Positions 27,001 through 34,900 of a DNA stretch of 64,000 nucleotides are shown here, piece after piece. Each line of letters begins with the position of its first letter. Within the stretch, counting starts at the first letter, position 1. Under the pieces are notes generated by a model. That model worked only from the letters and a program-made list of their open reading frames with translations. It searched no databases and was not told the DNA's origin. The translations under genes were made by a program, and so were the position numbers. The DNA comes from Thalassolituus oleivorans MIL-1 (GTDB lineage Bacteria; Pseudomonadota; Gammaproteobacteria; Pseudomonadales; Oceanobacteraceae), in the NCBI RefSeq assembly GCF_000355675.1, contig NC_020888.1, forward strand, positions 407,001 through 471,000, read 5' to 3'.

Positions 27001-30000
27001 GGTTTCACGTTCCAAAATATCGAAACGGCGGATCTAAATACGAAAGCATTAACGGGCAGCGACAGCGCAGACACTTTCGTACTTGCAGCCGTTGATAATG
27101 CTACTCAGTTGAAAGCCAACGACATCGTGTTTGAGGATATCAATACCACGATTGATGCTGGAGATAATGGCACTGGGTCAGATAAGTTAACGTCCGATTT
27201 TGATGCGACGCTGGCGGGTGCTTCCAAAGCGTTAATCTCTAATGGTTTCACGTTCCAAAATATCGAAACGGCGGATCTAAATACGAAAGCATTAACGGGC
27301 AGCGACAGCGCAGACACTTTCGTACTTGCAACCGTTGATAACGCTACTCAGCTTAAAGCCAACGACATCGTATTCGAGGATCTCAATAGCACGATTGATG
27401 CTGGAGATAATGGCACTGGGTCAGATAAGTTAACGTCCGATTTTGATGCGACATTGACGGACACCAATAACGCTCTGATTTCTAACGGTTTCACGTTCCA
27501 AAATATTGAAACGGCGGATCTAAATACAAATTCATTAAAGGGCAGTGGCCGTGCGGATACTTTCGTACTTTCGACCGTTGATAACGCTACTCAGCTTAAA
27601 GCCAACGACATCGTGTTCGAGGATCTCAATAGCACGATTGATGCTGGAGATAATGTCACCGTATTAGATAAGTTAACGTCCGATTTTGATGCAACGTTGA
27701 CCGGTGCGAGCAAGGCTCTGACCTCGAGTGGTTTTACGTTCCAAAATATCGAAACGGCGGATTTAAATACGAAAGCATTAACGGGCAGCGATAGCGCAGA
27801 CACTTTCGTACTTGCAACCGTTGATAACGATACTCAGCTGAAAGCTAACGATATTGTGTTTAACAATATCAACAGCACTATTGATGCTGGTGCTAATGGC
27901 GCTGGGTCAGATAAGTTAACGTCCGATTTTGATGCGACACTGGCAGGTGCTGCAAAAGCGTTAATCTCTAATGGTATCACGTTCCAAAATATCGAAACGG
28001 CGGATTTAAACACGAAAACATTAACGGGCAGCGACAGCGCAGACACTTTCGTACTTGCAACCGTTGATAACGCTACTCAGCTGAAAGCCAACGACATCGT
28101 GTTCGAGGATATCAATACCACGATCAACGCCTCAGGTAATACTGGAGGTAATGATAAATTAACATCAGATTTTGATGCTTCGCTTACCAGTGAGAACAAC
28201 GAAGTTTCTTCGTCTGACTATTTATTCCAAGGTATTGAAGAAACGGTATTGGCAGATGGCACTTTAACCGGTACCGCGGCTGCTGAAACCTTCACCGTCG
28301 CGGGGTCGAAAGCCGTTGGCGTGAATGCTATCGACTTTACTGGTGTTACCACGGTTGTAGCAGGAACTGCTACAACTGCTACGGATGTGACCGACACCGT
28401 TGATACGGATGGTACGGATGCAGCGCTTGATGTTGCTAACAACCAATTAGTCGCGTCTGATATTACATTCAAAGAAATTGAAAAAGCGGATTTCGCGGGT
28501 GATAACGCTAATGGCACGCTCACCGGTAGCGCTAATTCTGACAGCTTTGTTGTTAATGCCGACGGTTTAAAAGCCAATGAAATTGTCGTTACTGGCTTGA
28601 AAACAAATGCAGATGGTATTGCGACAATTAATGCATTAGGCAATGCGGCAGGTGTGGACAAGCTAACATCGACTTTTGATGCTTCGCTCACCAGTGAGAA
28701 CAACGAAGTTTCTTCGTCTGGCTATTTATTCCAAGGTATTGAAGAAACGGTATTGGCAGATGGCACCTTAACCGGTACTGCGGCTGCTGAAACCTTCACC
28801 GTCGCAGGATCGAAAGCCGTTGGTGTTAATGGTATCGACTTCAAGGGTGTTACCACGGTTGTGGCAGGAACTGCTACGGATGTGACCGACACCGTTGATA
28901 CGGATGGTACTGCAGCGGCGCTGAATGGTAATAACAATGAATTAGTTGTTTCGGATATTACGTTCAAAGAGATTGAATCTGCAGACCTTGCTAGCACTAC
29001 CATCAAAGGTACGCTAACCGGCACCGAAGAGGCAGAAGACTTTGTTGTTGGCAGTTCAGTTAATGAGTTAGTCGTAAATGCAATTAACTTTACGGGTGTA
29101 GACACCGTTGTCGCTGGAACTAAGTCAGGTGTGATTGATACTCTCGACACTCAAGGCAATAGTGCAACGTTAAGCGGTATCGACAATGAAGTAATCGCTT
29201 CAAGTATCACCTTCCAGCAAATCGAATCGGTAGATCTGGCCAGCGACACTGTAAAAGGTACTTTGAATGGTACGGATGTGTCTGATGAGTTTGAAATTAA
29301 CGGCGCAAATGCATTAACTTCAGATAACGTTAAATTTACAGGTGTGGGTAGCGTTGCTGCTGGCAGCAGCAATGACGATAGCATTACATCGACTTTAGCT
29401 GTTGATGCATCACTCTCAGCGGCCAATAAAGCATTAATGGTTGCGGGAATTAATTTCACTGCAATCGATAGTGCAAATTTATCTCAAGGCATCGTTACCG
29501 GTACCGATAGCAGCGAAACCTTCGAAATCAGTAACACGAATAATGCAGTTACCGTTAACGGAATGAGCTTAACGGCAGTATCGGCTGTTAACGCAGGCTC
29601 AAGCATGGACGACGTTGTTAAAGTTGCTACGGGTGTTCAAGCTACCGCTGATTTAACGGCTGTCGATAATCAAATCTCTGCCTCAGCGATTACGTTTAAT
29701 GATGTCGATACCGTTAACCTTGGTGGCGGCACGTTAAATGGCTCTAATAGCGAGAACGAAGTGTATGTTGTTAACACAACCGCGAATGCGTTAGCCGTTA
29801 AAAACATGCAGTTTGAATCTGTCAATGCAGTTAATGGCGGTGTGGATAGTATCGACTCGATTGCAACACTCGGTGTGGCGGTTGATGCGCAATTAACCGG
29901 TGCCGATAAGCAACTGCTGGTTTCGGATATTACTTTCAGTGATATTAGTTCGGCGAACATGAGTGGTGGTCGTTTGTCTGGTAGTGACGAGGCGGACACC

Positions 30001-31827
30001 ATTCAGCTGACGAGCGCTGGTATGGCAGCCAACGAAATTAATTTCTATCTCATTAATAGCGCTGTTGATACTCAAGGTGGCGACGATACGGTCATTGGCC
30101 GAGCTGGTGTTGATTGGACCTTAACCGGCACAAATGGCGAAATTAACTCTGTACGTTATCAGTTTAAAAATGTTGAAAATGTGGATGTGGTTAGTGAAGG
30201 GGTTGCAGGGTCTGCAATCGCAGAGACCTTCGAGCTAGGTACTGAAGAAAGCCAAGTTATTGTTAATCAATTAACCTTGAGCAATGTTTCAACCGTGACA
30301 GCAGATCTTAACGATACCTTGTTAGGCACGAGCGGCGATGATGTATTCAACGTAAATAGCGATACATCAGTCCTTACCAATTCGACCACTTTCGACGGCA
30401 TGGAGAATTTGAATGGTGGAGAAGGCCAAGATACGTTAATCAGCAATGTTGATGGCCTCGCTTGGATTATTAACCAAGCTTCAGACGGTGTTAATTCTCT
30501 TGGTGATTTCCTATTTAGCCAGTTTGAAGTGCTGAACAATAATGTCGGTAATTTGAATCTATCGACTTCGTTACAAGCTGTATTTGCCGGTGAGAGTGTC
30601 AGTTTCATTGGTGGCAACTCTTCAACCGCATCTATACAAGCAGTGCCTTCGGACATGAATTTGAACTTTAATGGTCAGGAAGATGTGATCATTAATTCAA
30701 CTTACGTTGGTAAAAATGCGATTACGGGTAATTTAATTGCCCATCTAGCAGACATTAACGCATCCGGTGATATCGACCTTGATACTGAGATCGACATTTT
30801 AAATGTCAGCACCAACGACAATCGTTCGATCAACGCCACCTTCGTTCAAAACGGTGATCTGGTGTTACGCACGGTTGATGTGGGTGATAGCGGTACTGTT
30901 ATTTTGGATAGTGCCGTTGAAGGTACGGGGCTGTTAACAACTGAGACCCGTAACGAGGTTAACTTTGTTGCGAAATCGGTATCGATTGGTACCGGTAAAT
31001 CGGATCGCCAAGGTGCTGGTTTGTGGGAAGGCGTTGGTTCGGCGGCGGATGCAAGTCAGTTAACCTTCGACGTGTCGTTTAATCTAGACCTTGAGGCACT
31101 TTACTACGTAACACCGTTCTTCCCGAATGGTGCGCCGATTACCTCGCAGCTAGAAGGTATTGAATCGGACTCTTTGATCAGCTCACAGCAGTCGGCATTA
31201 ATCGTCACTGATACTGTGCAAAATTTAGCGCAACTTGACCCTGCGATCTTTGAATCATTAACGCCGTATATTGCCGACGCCAACTCCATTGCCGGTGCCG
31301 ACAATTATTATGCGAGTTCTGAAGTTCCATCTACGTTGGATACTGCGCAACTAGCCGCTTTATTATCGTCGTATGAACCAACCGCAGCAGGCGGCGTGAA
31401 TTACGACGAATACAAACTGGATGGCGAATCCGAAGAAGATGATGATAAGAAGAAGTTAGCCAAGAAATTGAGCAAAGCCGGTACGTTTGTAGCCGACGAT
31501 AATAGCGATATTAAAGTTGCTTATAGCGAATCGGGCGAAATGCTGGGTGTTGTAAAAGACTACGTTTTCCAAGCAGGTGATTCGCTTTGGAGTTTGTCAA
31601 AACGTTATTTGGGTAATGGCTTTGCTTGGACCGAAATTGCAAAACAAAATCCAAGTATTAAAAACCCATCGTCTATCGCCGACGGCCAAATCATTAAAGT
31701 GGTTGTAAAAGTTAGCGATGAAATCGGCCAAATCCTAAAGAGTGCAATTAGCGCTGGCGGGATTTCTAAAGAAGGCAATAGCGCGACTCTACCAGCATCG
31801 TTGAGAAGGGAAGTGGCATTGCCGTAA
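21052..31827 (+). CDS. Giant TpsA exoprotein with 81-aa repeats and C-terminal LysM domain
   Basis: This 3591-aa protein is the substrate of the adjacent TpsB. A long basic N-terminal export region precedes VLALPTLPEV. The haemagglutination-activity (TPS) domain follows, with NPNGL at residues 144-148 and VFSDGAIINVGGLVAST next to it. From about residue 815 to 2450 it has about nineteen near-identical 81-residue repeats (GSDKLTSDFDATL, then FTFQNIETADLNTKALTGS, then ADTFVLATVDNATQLKANDIVF), flanked by diverged copies from residue 430 to about 3060. The C-terminus has an acidic/lysine linker and a LysM domain at about 3503-3556 (VFQAGDSLWSLSKRYLGNG, then IADGQIIKVVV). No contact-dependent toxin or VENN-type motif is present. 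It is probably a surface adhesin or matrix protein. LysM could bind peptidoglycan and hold the C-terminus in the periplasm; that is inference. Confidence 0.9.
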   Translation: MTKNTNTSKNVTTAATGFLPKLKQLAEAIRNANLIAAGIRGSLLGSLIAGQIVMPVAVLALPTLPEVKGGSADFIGDPNTGINKVNQTSSRVVIDWSTFDIGSTETLTFDQINTTDVAINNVLDTKLSTIYGSVFAKGNIILINPNGLVFSDGAIINVGGLVASTLSLDTSYDLTYFVNDTENTVGLVFKDSGSTSELTSNAVITASGLNATSSVVFLGGQVTNNGDINARLVNMVGADGATITFGSDVLGIERIVDASVAPSVENSGTITASQITLEAYAAADILASAVNSGTLQATGISTIGGEIRLIASSGDADVAASVTNSGSLSATSGASIVIEADKVTLASGTAISATGTAATDTTSEVPAGSITVNTGTLDVSEAGAKYNNFDLIDGGDSVSIEKKLNINIGDSSSSIKVDGVSVVTSNNAILNGSDTVSEAFEIAADGVTVDVNSMSLSSVAAIDAGASASDSVTFVAETDASLVAENKITDPGVEELVAIDNSLSTTHIDFSNINSADLKGGVLTGSDGADTFVVNTGGLKANEIAVTGLEKNADGIATVNASGNTDGKDKLTSTFDASLTSEENEVSLTNYLFRGIEETVLADGTLTGTNAAETFTVAESKAVGVNAIDFKGVTTVVAGTDAGVVDIVNTGAAGAQLNGANNELVASGITFEEVEKADLANGTLVGKDDVNEAFSIDSDGITVGVNSMILTSVSAIDAGTSSGDSVTFGVATSASLVAENKITDPGVEELVAIDNSLSTTHIDFSNINSADLKGGVLTGSDGADTFVVNTGGLKANEIAVTGLAVNTDGFATIDAGGNASGADKLTSDFDATLTGASKALTSSGFTFQNIETADLNTKALTGSDSADTFVLVTVDNATQLKANDIVFEDINTTIDAGTNGTGSDKLTSDFDATLTGASKALTSSGFTFQNIETADLNTKALTGSDSVDTFVLATVDNATQLKANDIVFEDLNTTIDAGTNGTGSDKLTSDFDATLAGASKALTSSGFTFQNIETADLNTKTLTGSGSADTFVLATVDNATQLKANDIVFEDLNTTIDAGDNATGSDKLTSDFDATLTGASKALTSSGFTFQNIETADLNTKALTGSDSADTFVLVTVDNATQLKANDIVFEDINTTIDAGTNGTGSDKLTSDFDATLTGASKALTSSGFTFQNIETADLNTKALTGSDSADTFVLATVDNATQLKANDIVFEDINTTIDAGTNGTGSDKLTSDFDATLAGASKALISEGFTFQNIETADLNTKALTGSDSADTFVLVTVDNATQLKANDIVFEDINTTIDAGTNGTGSDKLTSDFDATLAGASKALTSSGFTFQNIETADLNTKALTGSDSADTFVLATVDNATQLKANDIVFNNINSTIDAGTNGTGSDKLTSDFDATLTGASKALTSSGFTFQNIETADLNTKALTGSDSADTFVLVTVDNATQLKANDIVFEDINTTIDAGTNGTGSDKLTSDFDATLTGASKALTSSGFTFQNIETADLNTKALTGSDSVDTFVLATVDNATQLKANDIVFEDLNTTIDAGTNGTGSDKLTSDFDATLAGASKALTSSGFTFQNIETADLNTKTLTGSGSADTFVLATVDNATQLKANDIVFEDLNTTIDAGDNATGSDKLTSDFDATLTGASKALTSSGFTFQNIETADLNTKALTGSDSADTFVLATVDNATQLKANDIVFNNINSTIDAGDNASGSDKLTSDFDATLAGASKALISEGFTFHSIETADLNTKALTGTDAGETFTFTDANTFNVNDIVFTDVATVVAGGADSVVDTVKTAGNKAELTGASNELKVSGITFQSIDVADLAGADESGEVNNGSFSGSSKADTFVLATVGSNTQLKANGIVINNSNTTIDAGANGSGSDKLTSDFDATLTGASKALTSSGFTFQNIETADLNTKALTGSGSADTFVLATVDNATQLKANDIVFNNINSTIDAGDNGTGSDKLTSDFDATLAGASKALISNGFTFQNIETADLNTKALTGSDSADTFVLAAVDNATQLKANDIVFEDINTTIDAGDNGTGSDKLTSDFDATLAGASKALISNGFTFQNIETADLNTKALTGSDSADTFVLATVDNATQLKANDIVFEDLNSTIDAGDNGTGSDKLTSDFDATLTDTNNALISNGFTFQNIETADLNTNSLKGSGRADTFVLSTVDNATQLKANDIVFEDLNSTIDAGDNVTVLDKLTSDFDATLTGASKALTSSGFTFQNIETADLNTKALTGSDSADTFVLATVDNDTQLKANDIVFNNINSTIDAGANGAGSDKLTSDFDATLAGAAKALISNGITFQNIETADLNTKTLTGSDSADTFVLATVDNATQLKANDIVFEDINTTINASGNTGGNDKLTSDFDASLTSENNEVSSSDYLFQGIEETVLADGTLTGTAAAETFTVAGSKAVGVNAIDFTGVTTVVAGTATTATDVTDTVDTDGTDAALDVANNQLVASDITFKEIEKADFAGDNANGTLTGSANSDSFVVNADGLKANEIVVTGLKTNADGIATINALGNAAGVDKLTSTFDASLTSENNEVSSSGYLFQGIEETVLADGTLTGTAAAETFTVAGSKAVGVNGIDFKGVTTVVAGTATDVTDTVDTDGTAAALNGNNNELVVSDITFKEIESADLASTTIKGTLTGTEEAEDFVVGSSVNELVVNAINFTGVDTVVAGTKSGVIDTLDTQGNSATLSGIDNEVIASSITFQQIESVDLASDTVKGTLNGTDVSDEFEINGANALTSDNVKFTGVGSVAAGSSNDDSITSTLAVDASLSAANKALMVAGINFTAIDSANLSQGIVTGTDSSETFEISNTNNAVTVNGMSLTAVSAVNAGSSMDDVVKVATGVQATADLTAVDNQISASAITFNDVDTVNLGGGTLNGSNSENEVYVVNTTANALAVKNMQFESVNAVNGGVDSIDSIATLGVAVDAQLTGADKQLLVSDITFSDISSANMSGGRLSGSDEADTIQLTSAGMAANEINFYLINSAVDTQGGDDTVIGRAGVDWTLTGTNGEINSVRYQFKNVENVDVVSEGVAGSAIAETFELGTEESQVIVNQLTLSNVSTVTADLNDTLLGTSGDDVFNVNSDTSVLTNSTTFDGMENLNGGEGQDTLISNVDGLAWIINQASDGVNSLGDFLFSQFEVLNNNVGNLNLSTSLQAVFAGESVSFIGGNSSTASIQAVPSDMNLNFNGQEDVIINSTYVGKNAITGNLIAHLADINASGDIDLDTEIDILNVSTNDNRSINATFVQNGDLVLRTVDVGDSGTVILDSAVEGTGLLTTETRNEVNFVAKSVSIGTGKSDRQGAGLWEGVGSAADASQLTFDVSFNLDLEALYYVTPFFPNGAPITSQLEGIESDSLISSQQSALIVTDTVQNLAQLDPAIFESLTPYIADANSIAGADNYYASSEVPSTLDTAQLAALLSSYEPTAAGGVNYDEYKLDGESEEDDDKKKLAKKLSKAGTFVADDNSDIKVAYSESGEMLGVVKDYVFQAGDSLWSLSKRYLGNGFAWTEIAKQNPSIKNPSSIADGQIIKVVVKVSDEIGQILKSAISAGGISKEGNSATLPASLRREVALP
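23500..28170 (+). repeat. 243-bp tandem repeats in tpsA
   Basis: The start of each unit (AAGTTAACGTCCGATTTTGA or a variant) occurs at 23521 and then every 243 bases to 26194 (twelve copies). After a diverged 504-base interval it resumes at 26698 and continues every 243 bases to 28156 (seven copies). Units are exactly 81 codons, so copy-number changes keep the frame. Many units are nearly identical at the DNA level. Confidence 0.95.
23521..26095 (+). repeat. Identical duplication of about 874 bp inside tpsA
   Basis: Bases 23521-24394 are repeated at 25222-26095, an offset of 1701 (7 units of 243). Reading both copies side by side I found no difference, including unit-specific variants such as GTAGACACT and GGCAGTGGCAGTGCGG. 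That points to recent unequal exchange or gene conversion. Checked by eye, not by alignment software. Confidence 0.85.
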
Positions 31828-31858
31828 TCTAAAGCAGCCATTAATTAATAAAAATTAC

Positions 31859-31901
31859 CGCCCAAGCATTGCTTGGGCGTAGCTCATTATAAAAGGATGT
31901 T
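31859..31901 (+). promoter_or_regulatory. Leader stem-loop and RBS element of the second GLUG gene
   Basis: CGCCCAAGC (31859-31867), loop ATT, GCTTGGGCG (31871-31879) is a perfect 9-bp hairpin. Eleven bases later comes AAAAGGATGTT (31891-31901), and the ATG is at 31910. The hairpin has no uridine run, so it probably does not end tpsA transcription. The GLUG gene (82-base gap) may be co-transcribed with tpsBA. The element is shared with the paralogues at 6462 and 39597. Confidence 0.5.
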
Positions 31902-31909
31902 ACCCAGCT

Positions 31910-34900
31910 ATGGCCATTACACCATTCCGCCTACTTATGCCGATGATTCTCGGCTGCCTAATTATGCCTTCGGCCTTCGCTGAAAGTGGCCGTGCCGACT
32001 ACGATCTAGACGACGACGGCCTGATTGAAATCAACAGCCTCGCCGACCTCGACGAAATCCGAAATAACCTAGATGGCACAAGCCTGTACGGTGATAGCAC
32101 CGGCTGCCCAGTGGACGGTTGTATTGGTTTTGAATTAACCACCATGCTGGACTTTGATACCAACGCTGATGGTGTGATGGATACGAATGACGCGTATTGG
32201 AATGGTGGAGATGGCTGGATGCCAATCGGTAGTTCCTCAACGCCATTTACCACCACCTTCGACGGTAACGGGCATCAAATTCGCAATTTATATATCAATC
32301 GCACCAGTACATATTATGTTGGATTATTTGGCTTTATTTCAGGCGAATCCGCTCAGCTTCGCAATATCGGATTAACCGGCAAGCTGATGAAAGTGCAGGG
32401 GTATTACTATGTTGGTGGGCTTGTTGGTTATGCTAAAAACGAGGCAATTATAGAACAGAGTTATGTCACCGGCGCGGTGACCGGTGATTATTATGTCGGC
32501 GGCTTGGCTGGCTATCTATCGAGTAGTCGCGCCCTTAATAACAGTTTCGCGACGGGCGCGGTGACCGGTGATTATTATGTCGGCGGCTTAGCTGGCTATC
32601 TATCGAGCAGTAGCGCCATTAACAACAGTTTTGCCAGCGGTGCGGTGACGGGTAATTCTTCTGTCGGCGGTCTGGTTGGCTATAGTTTTAGCTCTGTCAT
32701 AACCAACAGTTATTGGGCGGTTGATACAACCGGTATCAGCAGTACCTCGACATCGGCGGCCAGCCTAGCCGAACTGCAGTGTCCTGTTAGTGGCAACGAT
32801 ACAAGCTGCGTGACAGATAAAACGCTTTATGCTGAATGGGATAGTGGTGTATGGGACTTCGGCACCAATGTGCAACTACCCGGCTTGATTTTGAGTGGCA
32901 CCACCTATCGTGATAGCGATAGTGATGGCTTGCTAGACGAGGATGATGCCTTCCCGAATAATCATGCGGCATCGTGGGATGGCGATAATGATGGTCATCC
33001 TGATATGTGGACGATTGGCTGCGATGCCAATTGTATGTCAAACAGTGGTCTAACTCTTGATCAGCTTCCCAGTAATCCGGCTGCTTGGCAGGATGAGGAC
33101 TTAGATGGTTACCCCGAAAGCTGGGCGGATAGTTGCGACAGTAATTGTCAAAATACATCAGACCTAACGCTTGATCGTTATCCTAATGATAGCGATAACG
33201 ACGGTATTAATAATAGTGAAGATACCGATGATAACAACGATGGCATAACAGATGCTGATGCTGATTCTGATGGCTTGATTGATGTGTCTAGTCTAGTACA
33301 ACTTAATGCAATTCGTTACAACCTAGCGGGTACAGGTCGAACTTTAATCGAAGGCGACGAAACGGATAATTCTGGTTGTCCTATTGTGCTTTTTGAAGGT
33401 CTGCTTCAATCGCATTGTATTGGGTACGAGTTAACTAGCAATCTAGATTTCGATACCAACGGCGATGGCGTGATGGATGATAAGGATGACTATTGGAATG
33501 ACGGTAAAGGGTGGGAGTCAATTGGTAGTTCTTCAATACCATATACCAGCACTTTCGATGGCAGAGGTCATCAAATCCGTAACTTGTATATCAACGGCAG
33601 CAGTATCAGTTATGTCGGATTGTTTGGAGTTATCTATGGCTCAAAAGCCGTGATTCGAAATACAGGACTAACTGGTGCTTTGATGAATATTATTGGCCGC
33701 GATTCTGTGGGGGGATTGGTTGGTTCTGCCTCAAATAGCGCAAGAATAGAGCAAAGTTACTTCAGCGGCTTAGTCACCGGTAAGGGCAGGCATATTGGTG
33801 GATTAGTTGGAGAGTTATCTTTAGGGTCAATGATGAGCAACTGTTTTGTTACGGGTGTTGTGAACGGTTCTGCTAATGTCGGTGGTTTAGCTGGGTCTTT
33901 ATATAATGTTTCTTCTATTTCGAATTCTTTTTCTACTGCTTTAATAACGGCCATAGATAGCGATGCTGGGAGCCTAGTGGGCTACAGCTATGATAGTAAT
34001 ATAACTAACAGCTATTGGGCTATCGACACTACTGGCCAAATAATTAGTAGTGAAGTGTCAGTAGTAGACCACAACTCCGGTGCTACTCTTTCCGAATTAC
34101 AATGCCCAATATCAAGCGATAATATCGATGACTGTGTTGCTAGTAATTCGCTGTATACCGCTTGGGGAGAGTCTCTGTGGGATTTCGGTACTTCTACGCA
34201 ATTACCCGGTTTAATTCTCGATGGAATAGTTTACAGGGACAGTGATGGCGATGGTTTTTTAGATAATGATGAGGCTTTTCCTAATGAATATGCCGCTTCA
34301 TATGATAGCGATGAGGATGGCCATCCTGATGCCTGGACGCTTGGGTGTGATGCTGAATGTATTGCACGTAGTACCTTAACGCTGGATCAGTATCCTAGTA
34401 ATGCCGCTGTTTGGCAGGATGAAGATCTCGATGGTTATCCCGATAGTTGGTCGGATGGCTGCGACAGCAGTTGCCAAAATGCATCTGGGCTAACGTTAGA
34501 TAGTCATCCTAACGATATCGATAATGATGGTATTAATGACAGCGAAGATAACGATGATAATAATGACGGCATCGTAGATGCGGATGCAGACTCTAACGGT
34601 TTAATTGAGATATCCAGCCTCGAACAGCTAAGTGCAATACGTTACAACCTTGCTGGAACAGGTCGTACGCTCGCTAAAGGCTATGAAACAGATTCGTCCG
34701 GTTGTCCTGCTGCTATTTATCAGGGTATTTTGCAGCTCCATTGCAAGGGCTATGAGCTAACTACTGATCTTGATTTCGACACTAATGCCGACGGTGCTAT
34801 TGATGAGAATGATTCCTACTGGAATAGTAACAAAGGGTGGGTGCCTATCGGGTGGGAGCGCCGTAGCCATTCAGCATCGAAATTCACGGCTATATTCGAT

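Noticed and set aside
23521-28170. Long array of regular repeats considered as CRISPR
   Set aside because: Units are 243 bp, contiguous, in-frame and coding, with no short repeat/unique spacer pattern.
21888-30656. Many reverse-strand ORFs inside tpsA, several of 70 codons spaced exactly 243 bp
   Set aside because: They are antisense shadows of the repeats; they share the repeat period and have no ribosome-binding sites.
21052-31827. CdiA-type contact-dependent toxin
   Set aside because: There is no VENN-type motif, no variable toxic C-terminus and no immunity gene; the C-terminus is a LysM domain and the next gene is a GLUG protein.
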